Assembly: GCA_905221605.1 (NCBI GenBank)
Contig: CAJNDS010002555.1
Coordinates: 182,501-246,500 of the forward strand
Direction of reading: 5' to 3'
Origin: Symbiodinium natans
Lineage: Eukaryota; Sar; Dinophyceae; Suessiales; Symbiodiniaceae
Length of the DNA stretch: 64,000 nt
Of this stretch, positions 32,590 to 42,066 are shown piece by piece (the stretch's first letter is position 1; each line of letters opens with the position of its first letter). The notes under the pieces are model-generated. The model did not search any database. It had not been told where the DNA came from and saw only the letters and a list, made by a program, of their open reading frames with translations. Both the position numbers and the translations under genes were made by a program.

Positions 32590-33510
32590 TGAGGGTAGAG
32601 GAATGGAGGCAAAGCCGCCTCCATTCCTGGCCTCAATCAAGAATGCTGGCGAAATCAAGGCGTTCTAGCTTCTCACTTTTTCTCGCAAGCGCCAGGCAGG
32701 TGTGGCACAAAAGCAAAATCACAGCTGACAGATGCTGAAAAGTCTAGTGAACAAGAACCTGGCACTTCTTTATCTGCGTCATTACTTTAAACCGGCGCAG
32801 CTGGACAATTACAGGGCACGCCAGTCTGAATGTCGAGATTCCAAACGGTTCGAGTTTGAAGTGCAGAAGGGTGCCGGGGTATGCCCGGTAGGGCCGGGTG
32901 GGGGTCGCCCGCAGAATGAGGCTGGACTCCTGCCTCCATTCTGCCTCCATTCTGGAATGAGGTTCCTGGCAGCCCCCATTTTGCCTCCATTTTTCCTCCA
33001 TTATTCCTCCATTTTTCCTCCATTTTTGCAAGGAAAATGGAGGAAAAATGGAGGAAAAATGGAGGTAGCCGTTTGTCAGGAATGCCGGAAAAATGGAGGC
33101 TGGCCTGGGCCTCACCGCAGGAATGAAGGTAAAATGAGGGTTGGGATGCCGGGGCCAGGATAGATGCTCGTGTGGGTTGCATGGCCCTCCGCCCCCCCCA
33201 CCCCTAAGTAGCAACAGGCGGATGGGGAAGGGGGTTGCATATTTCGGGGGCTGCGGCTGCGGCTATTTATGGCAGGCGACTCGTCCATAAATTTCGGTGT
33301 CGGGGACTCTCGAAAAAATAGACGGGGATTTACCGAGCATGTATGAAATGTGTGTATATCGTACACAAAAGTAGGAGCCATCATGCAGCCTTTTATATAC
33401 AGAAACCAGAAAATGGAGGAGAAATGGGTCTTCATTTTTCCCCCATTGTTGCGATGGAGAAGGTCAAGCTCTGCATTTTGGACCTCCATTATTCCTCCAT
33501 TAATGCATTT
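32590..33510. repeat. AATGGAGG/CCTCCATT motif cluster with a long hairpin
   Basis: The octamer CCTCCATT and its complement AATGGAGG occur about twenty times in both orientations, often followed by TTT(C/G). At 33003-33062 they form a near-perfect inverted repeat with arms of about 25 bp around GCAAGG. Apparent MEEKWR/NGGKME open frames are repeat artefacts. Confidence 0.85.
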
Positions 33511-33659
33511 TCAGATATGTCTGCCCATTGCATAGCTGGACGTCCTAAGTTTAGGGTTTAGGGTTTAAGGTTTAGGGTTTAGGGTTTAGGGACTCCGAAT
33601 CCCTAAACCCCCTGATGCCCAAACTCCAGACCCTGAAGTCCTAAAGACTACTTTGGACC

Positions 33660-33850
33660 CTTATGGCTTTACAACCCTAAACCCGAACTCTAAACCCTGA
33701 ACCCTAAACCCTAAACCCTAAACCCTAAACCCTAAACCCTAAACCCTAAACCCTAAACCCTAAACCCTAAACCCTAAACCCTAAACCCTAAACCCTAAAC
33801 CCTAAACCCTAAACCCTAAACTCTAGACCCTAAACCCTAAACCCTAAACC
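33660..33850 (+). repeat. telomere-like CCCTAAA tract, about 150 bp nearly pure
   Basis: About 20 CCCTAAA units with a few CTCTAGA-type variants. It leads directly into the GGCCGGCAATTG array. Confidence 0.97.
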
Positions 33851-33881
33851 TCTCTTTCATATGTATATAAACCCTAATGGC

Positions 33882-34150
33882 TTGGCCGGCAGTTGTCAAA
33901 AAGTTGGCCGGCAATTGTCAAAAGTTGGCCGGCAATTGTTTTGTGCAATTGCCGGCCAACTTTTTGACAATTGCCGGCCAACTTTCGACACTGTTACAAT
34001 TGCCGGCCAACTTTTTGACAATTTCACGGGCCGGAATTGTCGAAAGTTGGCCGGCAATTGTCAAAACTTGGCCGGCAATTGTCAAAACTTGGCCGGCAAT
34101 TGTCAAAACTTGGCCGGCAATTGTCAAAACCTGGTCGTCAATTGTAAAAA
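33882..34150. repeat. inverted array of a 22-bp GGCCGGCAATTGTCAAAA unit
   Basis: Three forward units, three reverse-complement units, then five forward units, each 21-22 bp: TTGGCCGGCAATTGTCAAAA or its complement. Within each unit GGCCGGC and CAATTG are themselves near-palindromes. The three blocks can form long cruciforms. The WPAIVKT and NCQNLAG frames are artefacts of the repeat. Confidence 0.95.
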
Positions 34151-34159
34151 TCCCCCCTT

Positions 34160-34465
34160 CAGGGCCTGTGTTTAGGCTTTCAGGGCCCAGCGTTTAGGGT
34201 TTCAAGGCCTCGGGGCCTGTGTTTAGGGTTTCAGGGCCCAGCGTTTAGGGTTTCAAGGCCGTGTTTAGGGGTTCAGGGCCCAGTGTTTAGGGTTTCAAGG
34301 TGTCAGGGCCTGTGTTTAGGGTTTCAAGGCCTCGGGACCTGTGTTTAGGGTTTCAGGGCCCAGGGTTTAGGGTTTCCAGGCTTCAGGGCCTGTGTTTAGG
34401 GTTTCAGGGCCCAGCGTTTAGGGTTTCAAGGCCTCAGGGCCCAGCGTTTAGGGTTTCAAGGCGCC
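34160..34465 (+). repeat. 52-bp minisatellite built from TTTAGGG-type pieces
   Basis: About six copies of a unit made of GGGCCTGTGTTTAGGGTTTC, AGGGCCCAGCGTTTAGGG and TTTCAAGGCCTC, some shortened. It incorporates telomere-like heptamers into a longer higher-order unit. Confidence 0.9.
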
Positions 34466-34522
34466 ATGCAACCTCCCAGTATCCCTGAACCCTAAACCCT
34501 AAACCCAAAACCTTTGTGCCAG

Positions 34523-34574
34523 GTTCCAGTTTGTGCCTCTGGACTGGATCAAGACCAGCCCGAAGCCCACGGAG
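34523..34574 (+). CDS. possible exon (FQFVPLDWIKTSPKPTE)
   Basis: Acceptor GTGCCAG/G, donor GGAG/GTCCGC, with a CCCTAAA tract just upstream (34485-34510). Protein-like; family unknown. Confidence 0.55.
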
Positions 34575-34579
34575 GTCCG

Positions 34580-34925
34580 CTTGGCTAAACCCTAAACCCT
34601 CAACCCCAAACCGAAAAACCCTAAACCCTACATAAACCCTAAATCCTAAACCCTAAGCCCAGAACCCTGAACTCTGTGAACCCTAAACCCTAAACCCGCT
34701 AGGCTAAGCCCTAAACCCTAAACCCTAAACCCTAAACCCCGAACCCTGAACCCTGAACCCTGAACCCTGAACCCTAACCCTGAACCCTGAACCCTGAACC
34801 CTGAACCCTGAACCCTGACACGCTAGGCTAAACCCTAAACCCAAAGCCTTAAACCCTAAACCCTAAACCCTAAACCCTAAACCCTAAACCCTAAACCCTA
34901 AACCCTAAACCCTAAACCCTAAACC
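34580..34925 (+). repeat. telomere-like CCCTAAA tract with a CCCTGAA block
   Basis: CCCTAAA units enclose a homogeneous run of about 12 CCCTGAA units (34738-34820), then pure CCCTAAA to the exon at 34934. Confidence 0.97.
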
Positions 34926-34933
34926 CCTGGGAG

Positions 34934-34969
34934 GTGGACTGCTCTTCAGAGGACTTCGAGGACCTCGGG
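34934..34969 (+). CDS. possible 36-bp exon (VDCSSEDFEDLG)
   Basis: Acceptor GGGAG/G right after the CCCTAAA tract, donor CGG/GTGCGG; TTTAGGG follows from 34998. An acidic peptide with one Cys. Confidence 0.5.
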
Positions 34970-35291
34970 GTGCGGGGGCTTTGGGGTAGGATTTTGGAGG
35001 GTTTAGGGTTTAGGGTTTGGGGTTTGGGGTTTAGGGTTTAGGGTTTGGGGTTTGGGGTTGTCGGGTTGTTGGGTTGTGGGGCTTGGTGGCTTTGCGGGTT
35101 CAGAAGGCTTAGGACATAAGAATCTGGGGGCCGAGGATTTTAGTTTCAGGATTTGGTTTAGTTAGGCTTAGGGATTGGGTGAAAGCGATAAGGGGCAGAC
35201 TGGTGTAAACCCTTGAAGCCTTAAGGCTTTAAACCCTTAAACCCTTAAACCCTGAACCCTGAACCCTACAGCTCCAAGATCTTTCCTCCAG

Positions 35292-35334
35292 GAGTGCATC
35301 TCGAAGCTGGGATGCATGCACCTGGCCCACTCTT
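35292..35334 (+). CDS. possible Cys-containing exon (ECISKLGCMHLAHS)
   Basis: Acceptor CCTCCAG/G after CCCTGAA/CCCTTAA repeats; GC donor possible after TCTT. Two or three Cys; it precedes the TSP1-like exon and may belong to the same protein. Confidence 0.5.
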
Positions 35335-35605
35335 GCAGAACACTTCTTCTTGTTTGCTTTTGTCACAGACAAAGCACATGTGTAGAGTGTAGAGTGCAGG
35401 GTTTTAGGGGTTAGGGGTTCGGATTTCGGGCTTAGGGTTTAGGCTTTTGGGGTCTAGGGTTTAGTGTGTTTAGGGTTTAGGTGTTTAGGGTTTAGCCCTC
35501 AAGCGTAGGATCAAGCCAAAGGGCCTTAAGTTCCGTAGGATTTCACTCCTGATGCTCAGGGTTTAGGGTTTGGGGGTTTGGATGCTCTGACACGTCTGAC
35601 AAGAG

Positions 35606-35693
35606 GTGGCAAGAGCCCGTCTACAAGGATCTCGCCTGCGTGGTGGCTGACTGGGGTGCATGGCAGCCCTGCTCCGTGACGTGCCTTGGAAGA
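35606..35693 (+). CDS. large multi-exon gene: thrombospondin type-1-like module, first part
   Basis: Acceptor AAGAG/G, then WQEPVYKDLACVVADWGAWQ, then PCSVTCLGR, donor AGA/GTTGAG. WxxWxxCSVTC is the thrombospondin type-1 (TSP1) signature, an extracellular adhesion module found widely in alveolate surface proteins. The next exon supplies the following RSC strand in phase. The start of the gene is not known; the exons at 28-35 kb could be its 5' part. Confidence 0.8.
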
Positions 35694-35879
35694 GTTGAGC
35701 TAAACCATAAAGCTTAAACCCTAAACCCTAAAGCCTAAACCCCCTAGCCCCTAAAGCCCCCAAAGAAACCTCAACAAAGCGGCAGAGAGAAGGGCAGAAC
35801 GAATGGCAGAACGAATCCGTTCTTGATTGAAGTGCTGAGCACGGCGCAGCCCCCAGAAGTATTGACTGTTTCCCAACAC

Positions 35880-36030
35880 CCCAAACCCTAAACCCCAAAC
35901 CCCAGCCCCCAACCCCCCAAACCCTAAACCCTAAACCCTAAACCTAAACCCTAAACCCTAAACCCTAAACCCTAAACCCTAAACCCTAAACCCTAAACCC
36001 TAAACCCTAAACCCTAAACCCTAACCCTCA
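35880..36030 (+). repeat. telomere-like CCCTAAA tract
   Basis: About 16 CCCTAAA units with CCCCAAA at the left end, upstream of the second TSP1 exon. Confidence 0.97.
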
Positions 36031-36079
36031 AAGGTGTGGGGTCGGCAAGCAGCAGCGTTTTCGGCCCCTCCCCACGCAG

Positions 36080-36152
36080 CGCAGCTGCCGCAAGCTGGAC
36101 CCGGCACCCGAGGTGGCCCAAGACCGCTGCTTGCAAGAACTTGGGCCAAGGG
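36080..36152 (+). CDS. large gene: TSP1-like module, second part
   Basis: Acceptor CACGCAG, then RSCRKLDPAPEVAQDRCLQE and LGPR. Following CSVTCLGR, the RxxC and later Cys fit the TSP1 disulfide pattern, in a shortened form. A GA donor (AGGG, then GAGTTT) gives an in-phase Gly with the next exon; the alternative GT donor two bases later would put a stop in frame. Confidence 0.78.
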
Positions 36153-36396
36153 GAGTTTAGGGTTTAGGGTGTGGGGTTTAGGATTGAGGGTTTAGGGTTT
36201 AGGGTAAGTGGCAGCGCTTGCGGTTCAAGGTTTCGTTTGAGTTTAGGGCGGGGCTGTGCGTGGGCTGGGGTGGGGGGTGTTTTTTTTTTGGGTGGCCTGT
36301 GGTCATGTGCATAGACACTGGCACAGAATGGCTATACAGACGAAGCCCCTAAACCTAAGCCTTGAGCAGCAGTCTTCAACTTGGTTTGTGGGGCAG

Positions 36397-37008
36397 GCTA
36401 CTGCGTGAAGTCCGACTGCCCCTTGGTCCCGGGCCACTGTGAGGCACCGCCGAACGCGACCGCGGGCAACGTGTCCTCGCTGCTGCAATTCGATGTTCCG
36501 TGGGCTTCGAAGCGTGCAAGCCCCAAGGCTCCGACCTCCCCGCGCGCCGCTCGCGCCTCTCGGGCGCCGCCCTCCTCAGCTCGAGGAGCTCTCCTGGAGC
36601 TGCTCGCTTTGACGCATGCAGGCGAGGACCCGCTCAAGGCGGTCCAGGCGGAGCTCGAGAATGTGATCAACAGCCAGTCCAGTGACGACGATGAGGTGAA
36701 GGCCATGACGCCGAAGGCGCCGAAGAAAACGGGCCCCTCACCTATCGAAGAGCACCGGCTGTACAGCAAAGAGGAGACGGTCATTGCTTTTGCTGAGAAG
36801 GGCACAGGCCTTGGGCCCGAATGCCCTGAGTCCTATTTTGCCTTCCAGATTGACATCGACGTCGAAGCCTCCACCATCTCTGCCGCCTGCAACCCCTGCG
36901 CTGCCGGCTGTCTCCACTGCGCGGGCCCCTCCGAGGACCAGTGTCGGGCTTGTCCGGTTCCCTTGAAGCTCTTCACGCACGTGGACGGCAGATCCGTGTG
37001 CGTCCAAG
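36397..37008 (+). CDS. large gene: long exon with furin-like Cys-rich repeat
   Basis: 612 bp, the longest coding exon seen. Starts after GGGGCAG/G with GYCVKSDCPLVPGHCEAPPN, including a potential N-glycosylation site. Next is a low-complexity Ala/Pro/Ser/Arg stretch (about residues 35-80) and an acidic helix (KAVQAELENVINSQSSDDDE), and the exon ends with CNPCAAGCLHCAGPSEDQC. The CxxC...C..C spacing is typical of furin-like/growth-factor-receptor Cys-rich repeats. GC donor (CAAG, then GCTGCC). The frame is open well past the donor, which explains the longer apparent frame. Extracellular location inferred. Confidence 0.88.
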
Positions 37009-37113
37009 GCTGCCCTGACTGCTGCCCAGCTTTCGCAGTTGTTGAGTTGACGATTTGCGGATTTCTTTGTTGCGTTCTTTTTTCTAGGGAGTCGGATTGG
37101 GCTTCTTAGCAAG

Positions 37114-37417
37114 GCTTCAAGGCCAACGACGAGGACGGCAAGTGCGTGTTCGACGCAAGCCAGTTCGGGTGCGACCACGTGGCCGCCTTTCACCCGGAGG
37201 TGATGCCCGAGCATCGGGGTCAGCCGGAGTCCTGCCAGGCCTTGGGCTCCGAGGACTCGGACGAGGAAGATGACGGGGAGGACTCGGTCGACTTGTTCCT
37301 GCTGCGAAAGCGGCAGTCGCGCAAGCGCAAGGAGCCGGAGGCGCCTGACCCCACCATGCCCTCGCTGGAGACGCTGATGGGTGAGCAAGGCCGTGTGGAG
37401 CAGAAGAAGCATCTGAA
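37114..37417 (+). CDS. large gene: end of Cys-rich repeat and acidic linker
   Basis: Acceptor AGCAAG/G. Joined to CVQ it reads GFKANDEDGKCVFDASQFGC, completing the Cys-rich repeat. Then an acidic/basic linker (SEDSDEEDDGEDSVDLFLLR, KRQSRKRKEPEAPDP) and the start of a helix (GRVEQKKHLK). A GA donor (CTGAA, then GACGCG) joins to the next exon as HLKELLEWLD. A strong GTGAGC donor sequence at 37381 is out of phase with that join and may be an alternative. Confidence 0.85.
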
Positions 37418-37608
37418 GACGCGGCTTGACTGCGTTTCCCGACCTGTTCCGCACGTGCCGCGTGCGTTCATGTGCGCAGCGCCGGTGCAGCACGTGCACG
37501 CACACACACAGGCACACATAGACACATGTCCACTCTTCGCCGAGACTCAACCCTACATCCCAGACACCTGTAGAGCAGACTGTTGGAATCGCAGCCCTTT
37601 CTTCGAAG

Positions 37609-37726
37609 GGAGCTCCTGGAGTGGCTCGACACGGAGAAGCTCCCGGAGACCCTCGACATGATCTCGCAGTATGCCGACGCCGCTTCGGAGGGCCTCGCGC
37701 GGGATCTCCTGAAAAACCCGCAGCTG
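37609..37726 (+). CDS. large gene: helical exon (ELLEWLDTEKLPETLDMISQ)
   Basis: Acceptor TTCGAAG/G, then a long amphipathic helix continuing YADAASEGLARDLLKNPQ. The 3' end is uncertain: GC donors at AACCC/GCAGC or CTGG/GCCG. An element of the dispersed ATAGTAGG/GGGTACC family follows. Confidence 0.8.
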
Positions 37727-37749
37727 GGCCGTTCTTGGTAGCCAACGTA

Positions 37750-37855
37750 CCAAATGGGGGGTTTATACGATATTCGGGGGTGCCTGATTGGGGTCCTTCT
37801 TAGGGATCCGATTAGTTCGGGGTCCACGTCGGGGGTCCCCTTATTCTCGTAAACC
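37750..37855. mobile_element. dispersed short element, copy in a large-gene intron
   Basis: Shares the pieces GGGGGTTTATACGATATTCG, GGGGTGCCTGATTGGGGTCC and GGGGTCCCCTTATTCTCGT with segments at 3780-3885 and 57490-57600, and in inverse orientation near 21970, 22770, 44200, 54500 and 60880. Intronic, non-coding; introner/MITE-like. Confidence 0.55.
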
Positions 37856-38150
37856 CAAAAAAAGTTTCAGTTGAAGGGGGGGTGGGTTCACGGTGGAGGG
37901 CTTAGGCCTTAAAAGGAGTATCGTAGTTGTCTGAGGAGTCGTATCAAAGCGTTGGCAGCAGCCGCTTTTTGTTTCTACAGTATCTTTCATGGTGTGACAA
38001 CATCAGAACTGAACAGCCTTCCAAGATTGAGGGACTCGCTTCAACTTAAAGCACCTTAAACATAGGATTCCTCTTCAACGCACGAAAGGGAGCTCAAATT
38101 TTCGAAAAACCCTTCAAAACCCAAATCCCTCAACCCTAAGCCCGTTTCAG

Positions 38151-38218
38151 ACGCTCCAGGGAGCTGCTGAAGCCGATTTCTTTCGCTCTTGGCCACAGGC
38201 CAGAGGAAGAGGCCCATG
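38151..38218 (+). CDS. large gene: probable exon (RELLKPISFALGHRPEEEAH)
   Basis: Acceptor GTTTCAG, donor CATG/GTTTAGGG. CCCTAAG-type repeats upstream and TTTAGGG/TCTTAGGG downstream. Confidence 0.6.
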
Positions 38219-38219
38219 G

Positions 38220-38320
38220 TTTAGGGTCAAAGGGTCTTAGGGGTTTAGGGTCTTAGGGTTTAGGGTCTTAGGGTTTTAGGGTTTTAGGGTCTTAGGGTCT
38301 TAGGGTCTTAGGGTCCCAGG
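38220..38320 (+). repeat. TTTAGGG/TCTTAGGG octamer array
   Basis: Mostly eight-base TCTTAGGG and TTTTAGGG units, a variant of the telomere-like heptamer, at the 5' end of an intron. Confidence 0.9.
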
Positions 38321-38340
38321 GGTCTAGCACCCATGTGAAG

Positions 38341-38378
38341 GTGCCAGTGGCAGCTCTGGCATCTCCGCCCCTTGTCTG
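38341..38378 (+). CDS. large gene: possible exon (VPVAALASPPLV)
   Basis: Acceptor GTGAAG/G, donor TCTG/GTGAAA, bracketed by TTTAGGG-type (left) and CCCTAAA (38380-38518, right) tracts. Short. Confidence 0.35.
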
Positions 38379-39084
38379 GTGAAAACCCTAAACCCTAAAA
38401 CCCTAACCCTAAACCCTAAACCCTAAACCCTAAACCCTAAACCCTAAAACCCTAAACCCTAAACCCTAAACCCTAAACCCTAACCCCTAAACCCTAAACC
38501 CTACACCCTAAACCCTAGGGGACTAGGGCTTGTCCCAGCATCTCAAGGTTCAGCTACGCTACACTTTTGTCCCCATCCTTTACTTGGGGCGTTTAGGTTA
38601 CAATGTTTCGGCTCTAGACAAGCCTTGCATCTCGTTTAAGGTTCAGGGTACTTATCTACCCAATACTAGCTGTACTTATAACCCAACGACAACCATATTA
38701 GGGCACTTAAGGGGCTTATAAGTGGGTCATAAGTACAGTTATAATTGATTAATAAGTGCCATGAACCTCCAAGTAATCCCTAAAGCCTGAATCCACTTCC
38801 AGGCAAGATGAATCCAGCACCGCTCCTGAGTTTCAGGTCCCCGGGGCCGCGGGCGCCAATTTGAAGGAAGGAAGATTCTGGGTTCTTGTTTGGGAGCTAG
38901 GCTATTTTCGGGGTAATTAAGCCTACTTCAGGTTATTTCAGGGGGGAACCTAGGGGGGCTTGTATAGAGGGGGGTAGTAGGGAAACGCATGAAATTACGT
39001 TGCCGTGCCATTGCGTTTATTTTTCTATGAAACCCATTCCTGGCAACCTAACTTGAGCTCCTTAACAAGAACTTAGGATTTCAG

Positions 39085-39248
39085 CTGAGCTTGATCCAGA
39101 AAGTTCGGGATCAGAGCCGCTGGGCCCTGTGGAACCACACGAAGACCCCATTCTTCAGCGAAGTCCTCAATGCGGTGGCGAACAGTGTGGTGAAGGTGAC
39201 CGTGGAGCTCCTTCATCAGGGCCTGCCGTCCCCCAAAAGCTCCCAGAG
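39085..39248 (+). CDS. large gene: helical exon
   Basis: After TTTCAG the frame gives LSLIQKVRDQSRWALWNHTK, then TPFFSEVLNAVANSVVKVTV, then ELLHQGLPSPKSSQR, donor AGAG/GTATGG. An amphipathic helical region with a potential N-glycosylation site (NHT). Confidence 0.8.
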
Positions 39249-39489
39249 GTATGGTGTCCTCATGCAGGAAGATGCAGCAAAAGATACTTGGTTTTCAGAG
39301 CGTGGCCTTCTTCTTCTTTTTTTGGGGGGCCTAGGGTCTAGGGTCTAGGGTTTATAAGGTTTCGGTGTTAGGGTTCGCGTAGCCTAACTTTGGTTCCCTT
39401 CTGCCCTTTTGAACGACCTTGTTGTCTGCGCAAGGGGGTCTAGGCACACCCCTTTGAACCATAAAGGTACCCTTGATTTTCCTTCCGGC

Positions 39490-39640
39490 TGAACCCTAAA
39501 CCCTAAACCCTAAACCCTAAACCCTAAACCCTAAACCCTAAACCCTAAACCCTAAACCCTAAACCCTACACCCTACACCCTACACCCAAAACCCTAACCC
39601 CTAAACCCCTAAACCCCCAATCCCTAAACCCCTTGGGGCC
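39490..39640 (+). repeat. telomere-like CCCTAAA tract
   Basis: About 12 perfect CCCTAAA units, then CCCTACA and CCCCTAAA variants, ending at the acceptor of the exon at 39644. Confidence 0.97.
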
Positions 39641-39643
39641 CAG

Positions 39644-39784
39644 GAGGTGGACGATGCAGAGCACTTGCAAAGCCGCGTGGGTGCGGTGGCCCGCATGCTG
39701 GAGGCGGAGACGGGTGAGACGCTGCATTTCAGCTTCTTGGACTTCGCCCTGGCGCAGCAGGAGAAGGACAAGCTCCTCGCGTTG
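39644..39784 (+). CDS. large gene: helical exon
   Basis: Acceptor GCCCAG/G, then EVDDAEHLQSRVGAVARMLE, then AETGETLHFSFLDFALAQQE, then KDKLLAL; GC donor (TTGG, then GCGCAG). A clear protein-like frame, amphipathic. Confidence 0.82.
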
Positions 39785-40041
39785 GGCGCAGACGCTCGGC
39801 CAGAATGATGAACTTTACGTTTTTTTTTCGGGCTTTCAGACTTTGTCGGAATCGCCCTAAACCCTAAACCCTAAACCCTGAACCCTAAACCCTAAACCCT
39901 AAACCCTAAGCCCTAAACCCTAAACCCTAAACCCTCCTAAACCCTAAAGCCTAAACCCTAAACCCTAACCCCTAACCCTAAACCCTGAACCCTGAGCCCT
40001 AAACCTTAAACCCTCTTTCTATTCCTTGGTTGTCGGAGAAG

Positions 40042-40121
40042 GACATGGTGCATTCTTTGCATCGGGCAGGCGCCCTGCCGCGAAAGTTAGCCCGGCCAGC
40101 CTCCCTCCTGTCCCCAAAAGG
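40042..40121 (+). CDS. large gene: exon (DMVHSLHRAGALPRKLARPA)
   Basis: CCCTAAA tract upstream (39853-40015), acceptor GAGAAG/G, donor AAAAG/GGTTTCGGG leading into TTTAGGG repeats. The frame may start slightly upstream (EK). Confidence 0.65.
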
Positions 40122-40609
40122 GTTTCGGGCTTGGGGTTTAGGGTTCAGGGTTTAGGGTTTGGGGTTTAGGGTTTGTGGTCAATCCGTTGTCGTAACTTAA
40201 GAGACTGCTTAATGGGGATGCTTTTGCTTATTCTTCAATGTACAAAGTATACATATATATATATATATGTACAAAGTATACATATATATATATATTTTTA
40301 TAATATAGATATTGATATAGATATAGATATAGATAGTGAGATTGATATTGATATTGTTTTTGCTTTTTTGTTTGTTGATTATATAAGGGAGCTGCAAGTC
40401 AGGCCATATTGACACCCTCGTTGCGGAGATTGCTTCGCAGAGAGCTGGCTCGGCAAGGGGGGGGGACGCAGCTCGGCCTGACACGGGCGCCTGGAGGATG
40501 GGGGGACTTACGACGTAGGTACAGAGAGTACAATGAGAAGGGACTCTAAGTGGAATGTCCTTCTTCGTAGCCCTACTCAAGGGGTTTGGTCTGACATCTC
40601 CGGCCTCAG

Positions 40610-40733
40610 GTGCAGAGCAAGTCCCACCTGGAATCGGAGGACGGCACAGCCGTGACCTCCGGCGCCGTCTCTCTGCTGATGACCGCCGGAACTCAGACGG
40701 TCAGCCGGCAGCTGCAGAAGCTTCTCGATGACG
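40610..40733 (+). CDS. large gene: helical exon
   Basis: Acceptor GCCTCAG/G, then VQSKSHLESEDGTAVTSGAV, then SLLMTAGTQTVSRQLQKLLD and D, then a GA donor (GACG, then GAGTCT) that joins to GALALGLSAEEKAGV in phase. Confidence 0.82.
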
Positions 40734-41054
40734 GAGTCTTCTTTGCAGAGGGCATTGCCCTTGCCTTGCCTTTGTAAGCCAGCCCAGCAAGCATACCCGG
40801 TAGCAGTATGACATAGTATGATAGGCCTTCGACAAATCGCGCTCGTGGTGACGGGCTCTTTCGATCAGAATCTTGCGATCCATTCTTGACCATGATCATC
40901 ACTTCCTTCTAGAGTAATACTCTCAATGCTAGTACTACCCGACCCTAAACCCTAAACCCTAAACCCTAAATCCTAAACCCTAAACCCTGAACCCTAAACC
41001 CCGTGATCATTCTCCTCCTTAATTTCTACCGTGGCTGTTCTGAAGACCTCCGAG

Positions 41055-41140
41055 GAGCTTTGGCTCTGGGACTCAGCGCCGAGGAGAAGGCGGGCGTCGG
41101 CGAGCGGCTCCAGCGCGAAGCGCGGGCCAAGGCCTTGCTG
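41055..41140 (+). CDS. large gene: helical exon (ALALGLSAEEKAGVGERLQR)
   Basis: Acceptor TCCGAG/G, continuing EARAKALL to a GC donor (CTG, then GCTAGC). Phase 0 into the next exon. An exception to the orientation rule: CCCTAAA, not TTTAGGG, follows this exon. Confidence 0.8.
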
Positions 41141-41616
41141 GCTAGCCCTAAACCCGAAAACCCAAACCCTAAACCCTAAACCCCAAACCCTAAGCCCTAA
41201 GCCCTAAACCCTAAGCCCTATAAATCCTAAACCCTAAACCCCAGGTTAGGGGGTTTTTGGGTTCCGGGTTGAGGGAACCTGGAGGTTTAATAAGGGAACC
41301 TTGAGGTTAGATGGGGAACTGTGGGGTTGAGGGCAGGGTGACATGAACAGATGAGTATGAGGTACCTAACTCCTGCCCTGGAGGTTCCTAAGTAGTGAGA
41401 AGAGGGGTTATAAGTGTGGTAATTATGCCTGGAACCTCACTTAGGGTACTTGCAACCCTACTTGTACCTGCCACTGAATCTCAGCTAAGAACCGCTGGGC
41501 ACCCTAAACCCTAAACCCTAAACCCGAAACCCCAAACCCTAAACCCTACACCCTAAACCCTAAACCTTAAACCCTAAACCCTAAACCCTAAACCCTAAAA
41601 CCTAACCACTGGGCAG

Positions 41617-41727
41617 GTCCTGCTCCTGAGCAGAGCTTCCGTGGCGAGGATCGTGCAGGAAATCTCCGAGAGTCTTCAGAGCGAGGAAGACCAGATTGTG
41701 GAGCAGCTCCTGAACGCTCCCCGACAG
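41617..41727 (+). CDS. large gene: helical exon (VLLLSRASVARIVQEISESL)
   Basis: Acceptor GGGCAG/G after a CCCTAAA tract (41500-41590); continues QSEEDQIVEQLLNAPRQ; donor CAG/GTGCTT; TTTAGGG from 41750. Confidence 0.85.
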
Positions 41728-41937
41728 GTGCTTTCCAAGGAGCTGGGTTTGGGGTTTAGGGTTTAGGGTTTAGGGTTTAGGGTCCAGGGTTTAGGGTTTA
41801 GGGTTTAGGGCCTTTCCAAGGAGCCCCTGGTTCTTAGTAGGGGGAATGAGTCGGACGGAGGGAATTAGGGCCCCATTACATACCCTTTAAGGGAAGATCT
41901 AGGGTACCTCATTCCCTCATTCCCTACGAAGCACCAG

Positions 41938-42066
41938 CCAGAGGAGCTTGGCAAGCTGACCTCGCAGACCCTCTCCTTTGCGTCGGTGAAGCTTGACGAG
42001 ACGGTCAAAGTCAGCGCGATGGGAACCGATCTCGCAAAGAAGCAGGCAGAAAGAGCCATGAGAGAG
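41938..42066 (+). CDS. large gene: helical exon (PEELGKLTSQTLSFASVKLD)
   Basis: Acceptor CACCAG; continues ETVKVSAMGTDLAKKQAERA and MRE; GC donor (GAG, then GCGAGG). In phase with both neighbours. Confidence 0.85.

Noticed and set aside
33861-34197. Overlapping frames with WPAIVKT or NCQNLAG repeats
   Set aside because: They are produced by the 22-bp inverted array. All frames on both strands show repeats, and none has a flanking unique domain.
36738-37745. A 335-codon minus-strand frame, the longest in the window
   Set aside because: It is the high-GC shadow of the large gene's long exon and the next exons, which have Cys-rich domain motifs and in-phase splice sites. The minus frame has no recognisable domain.
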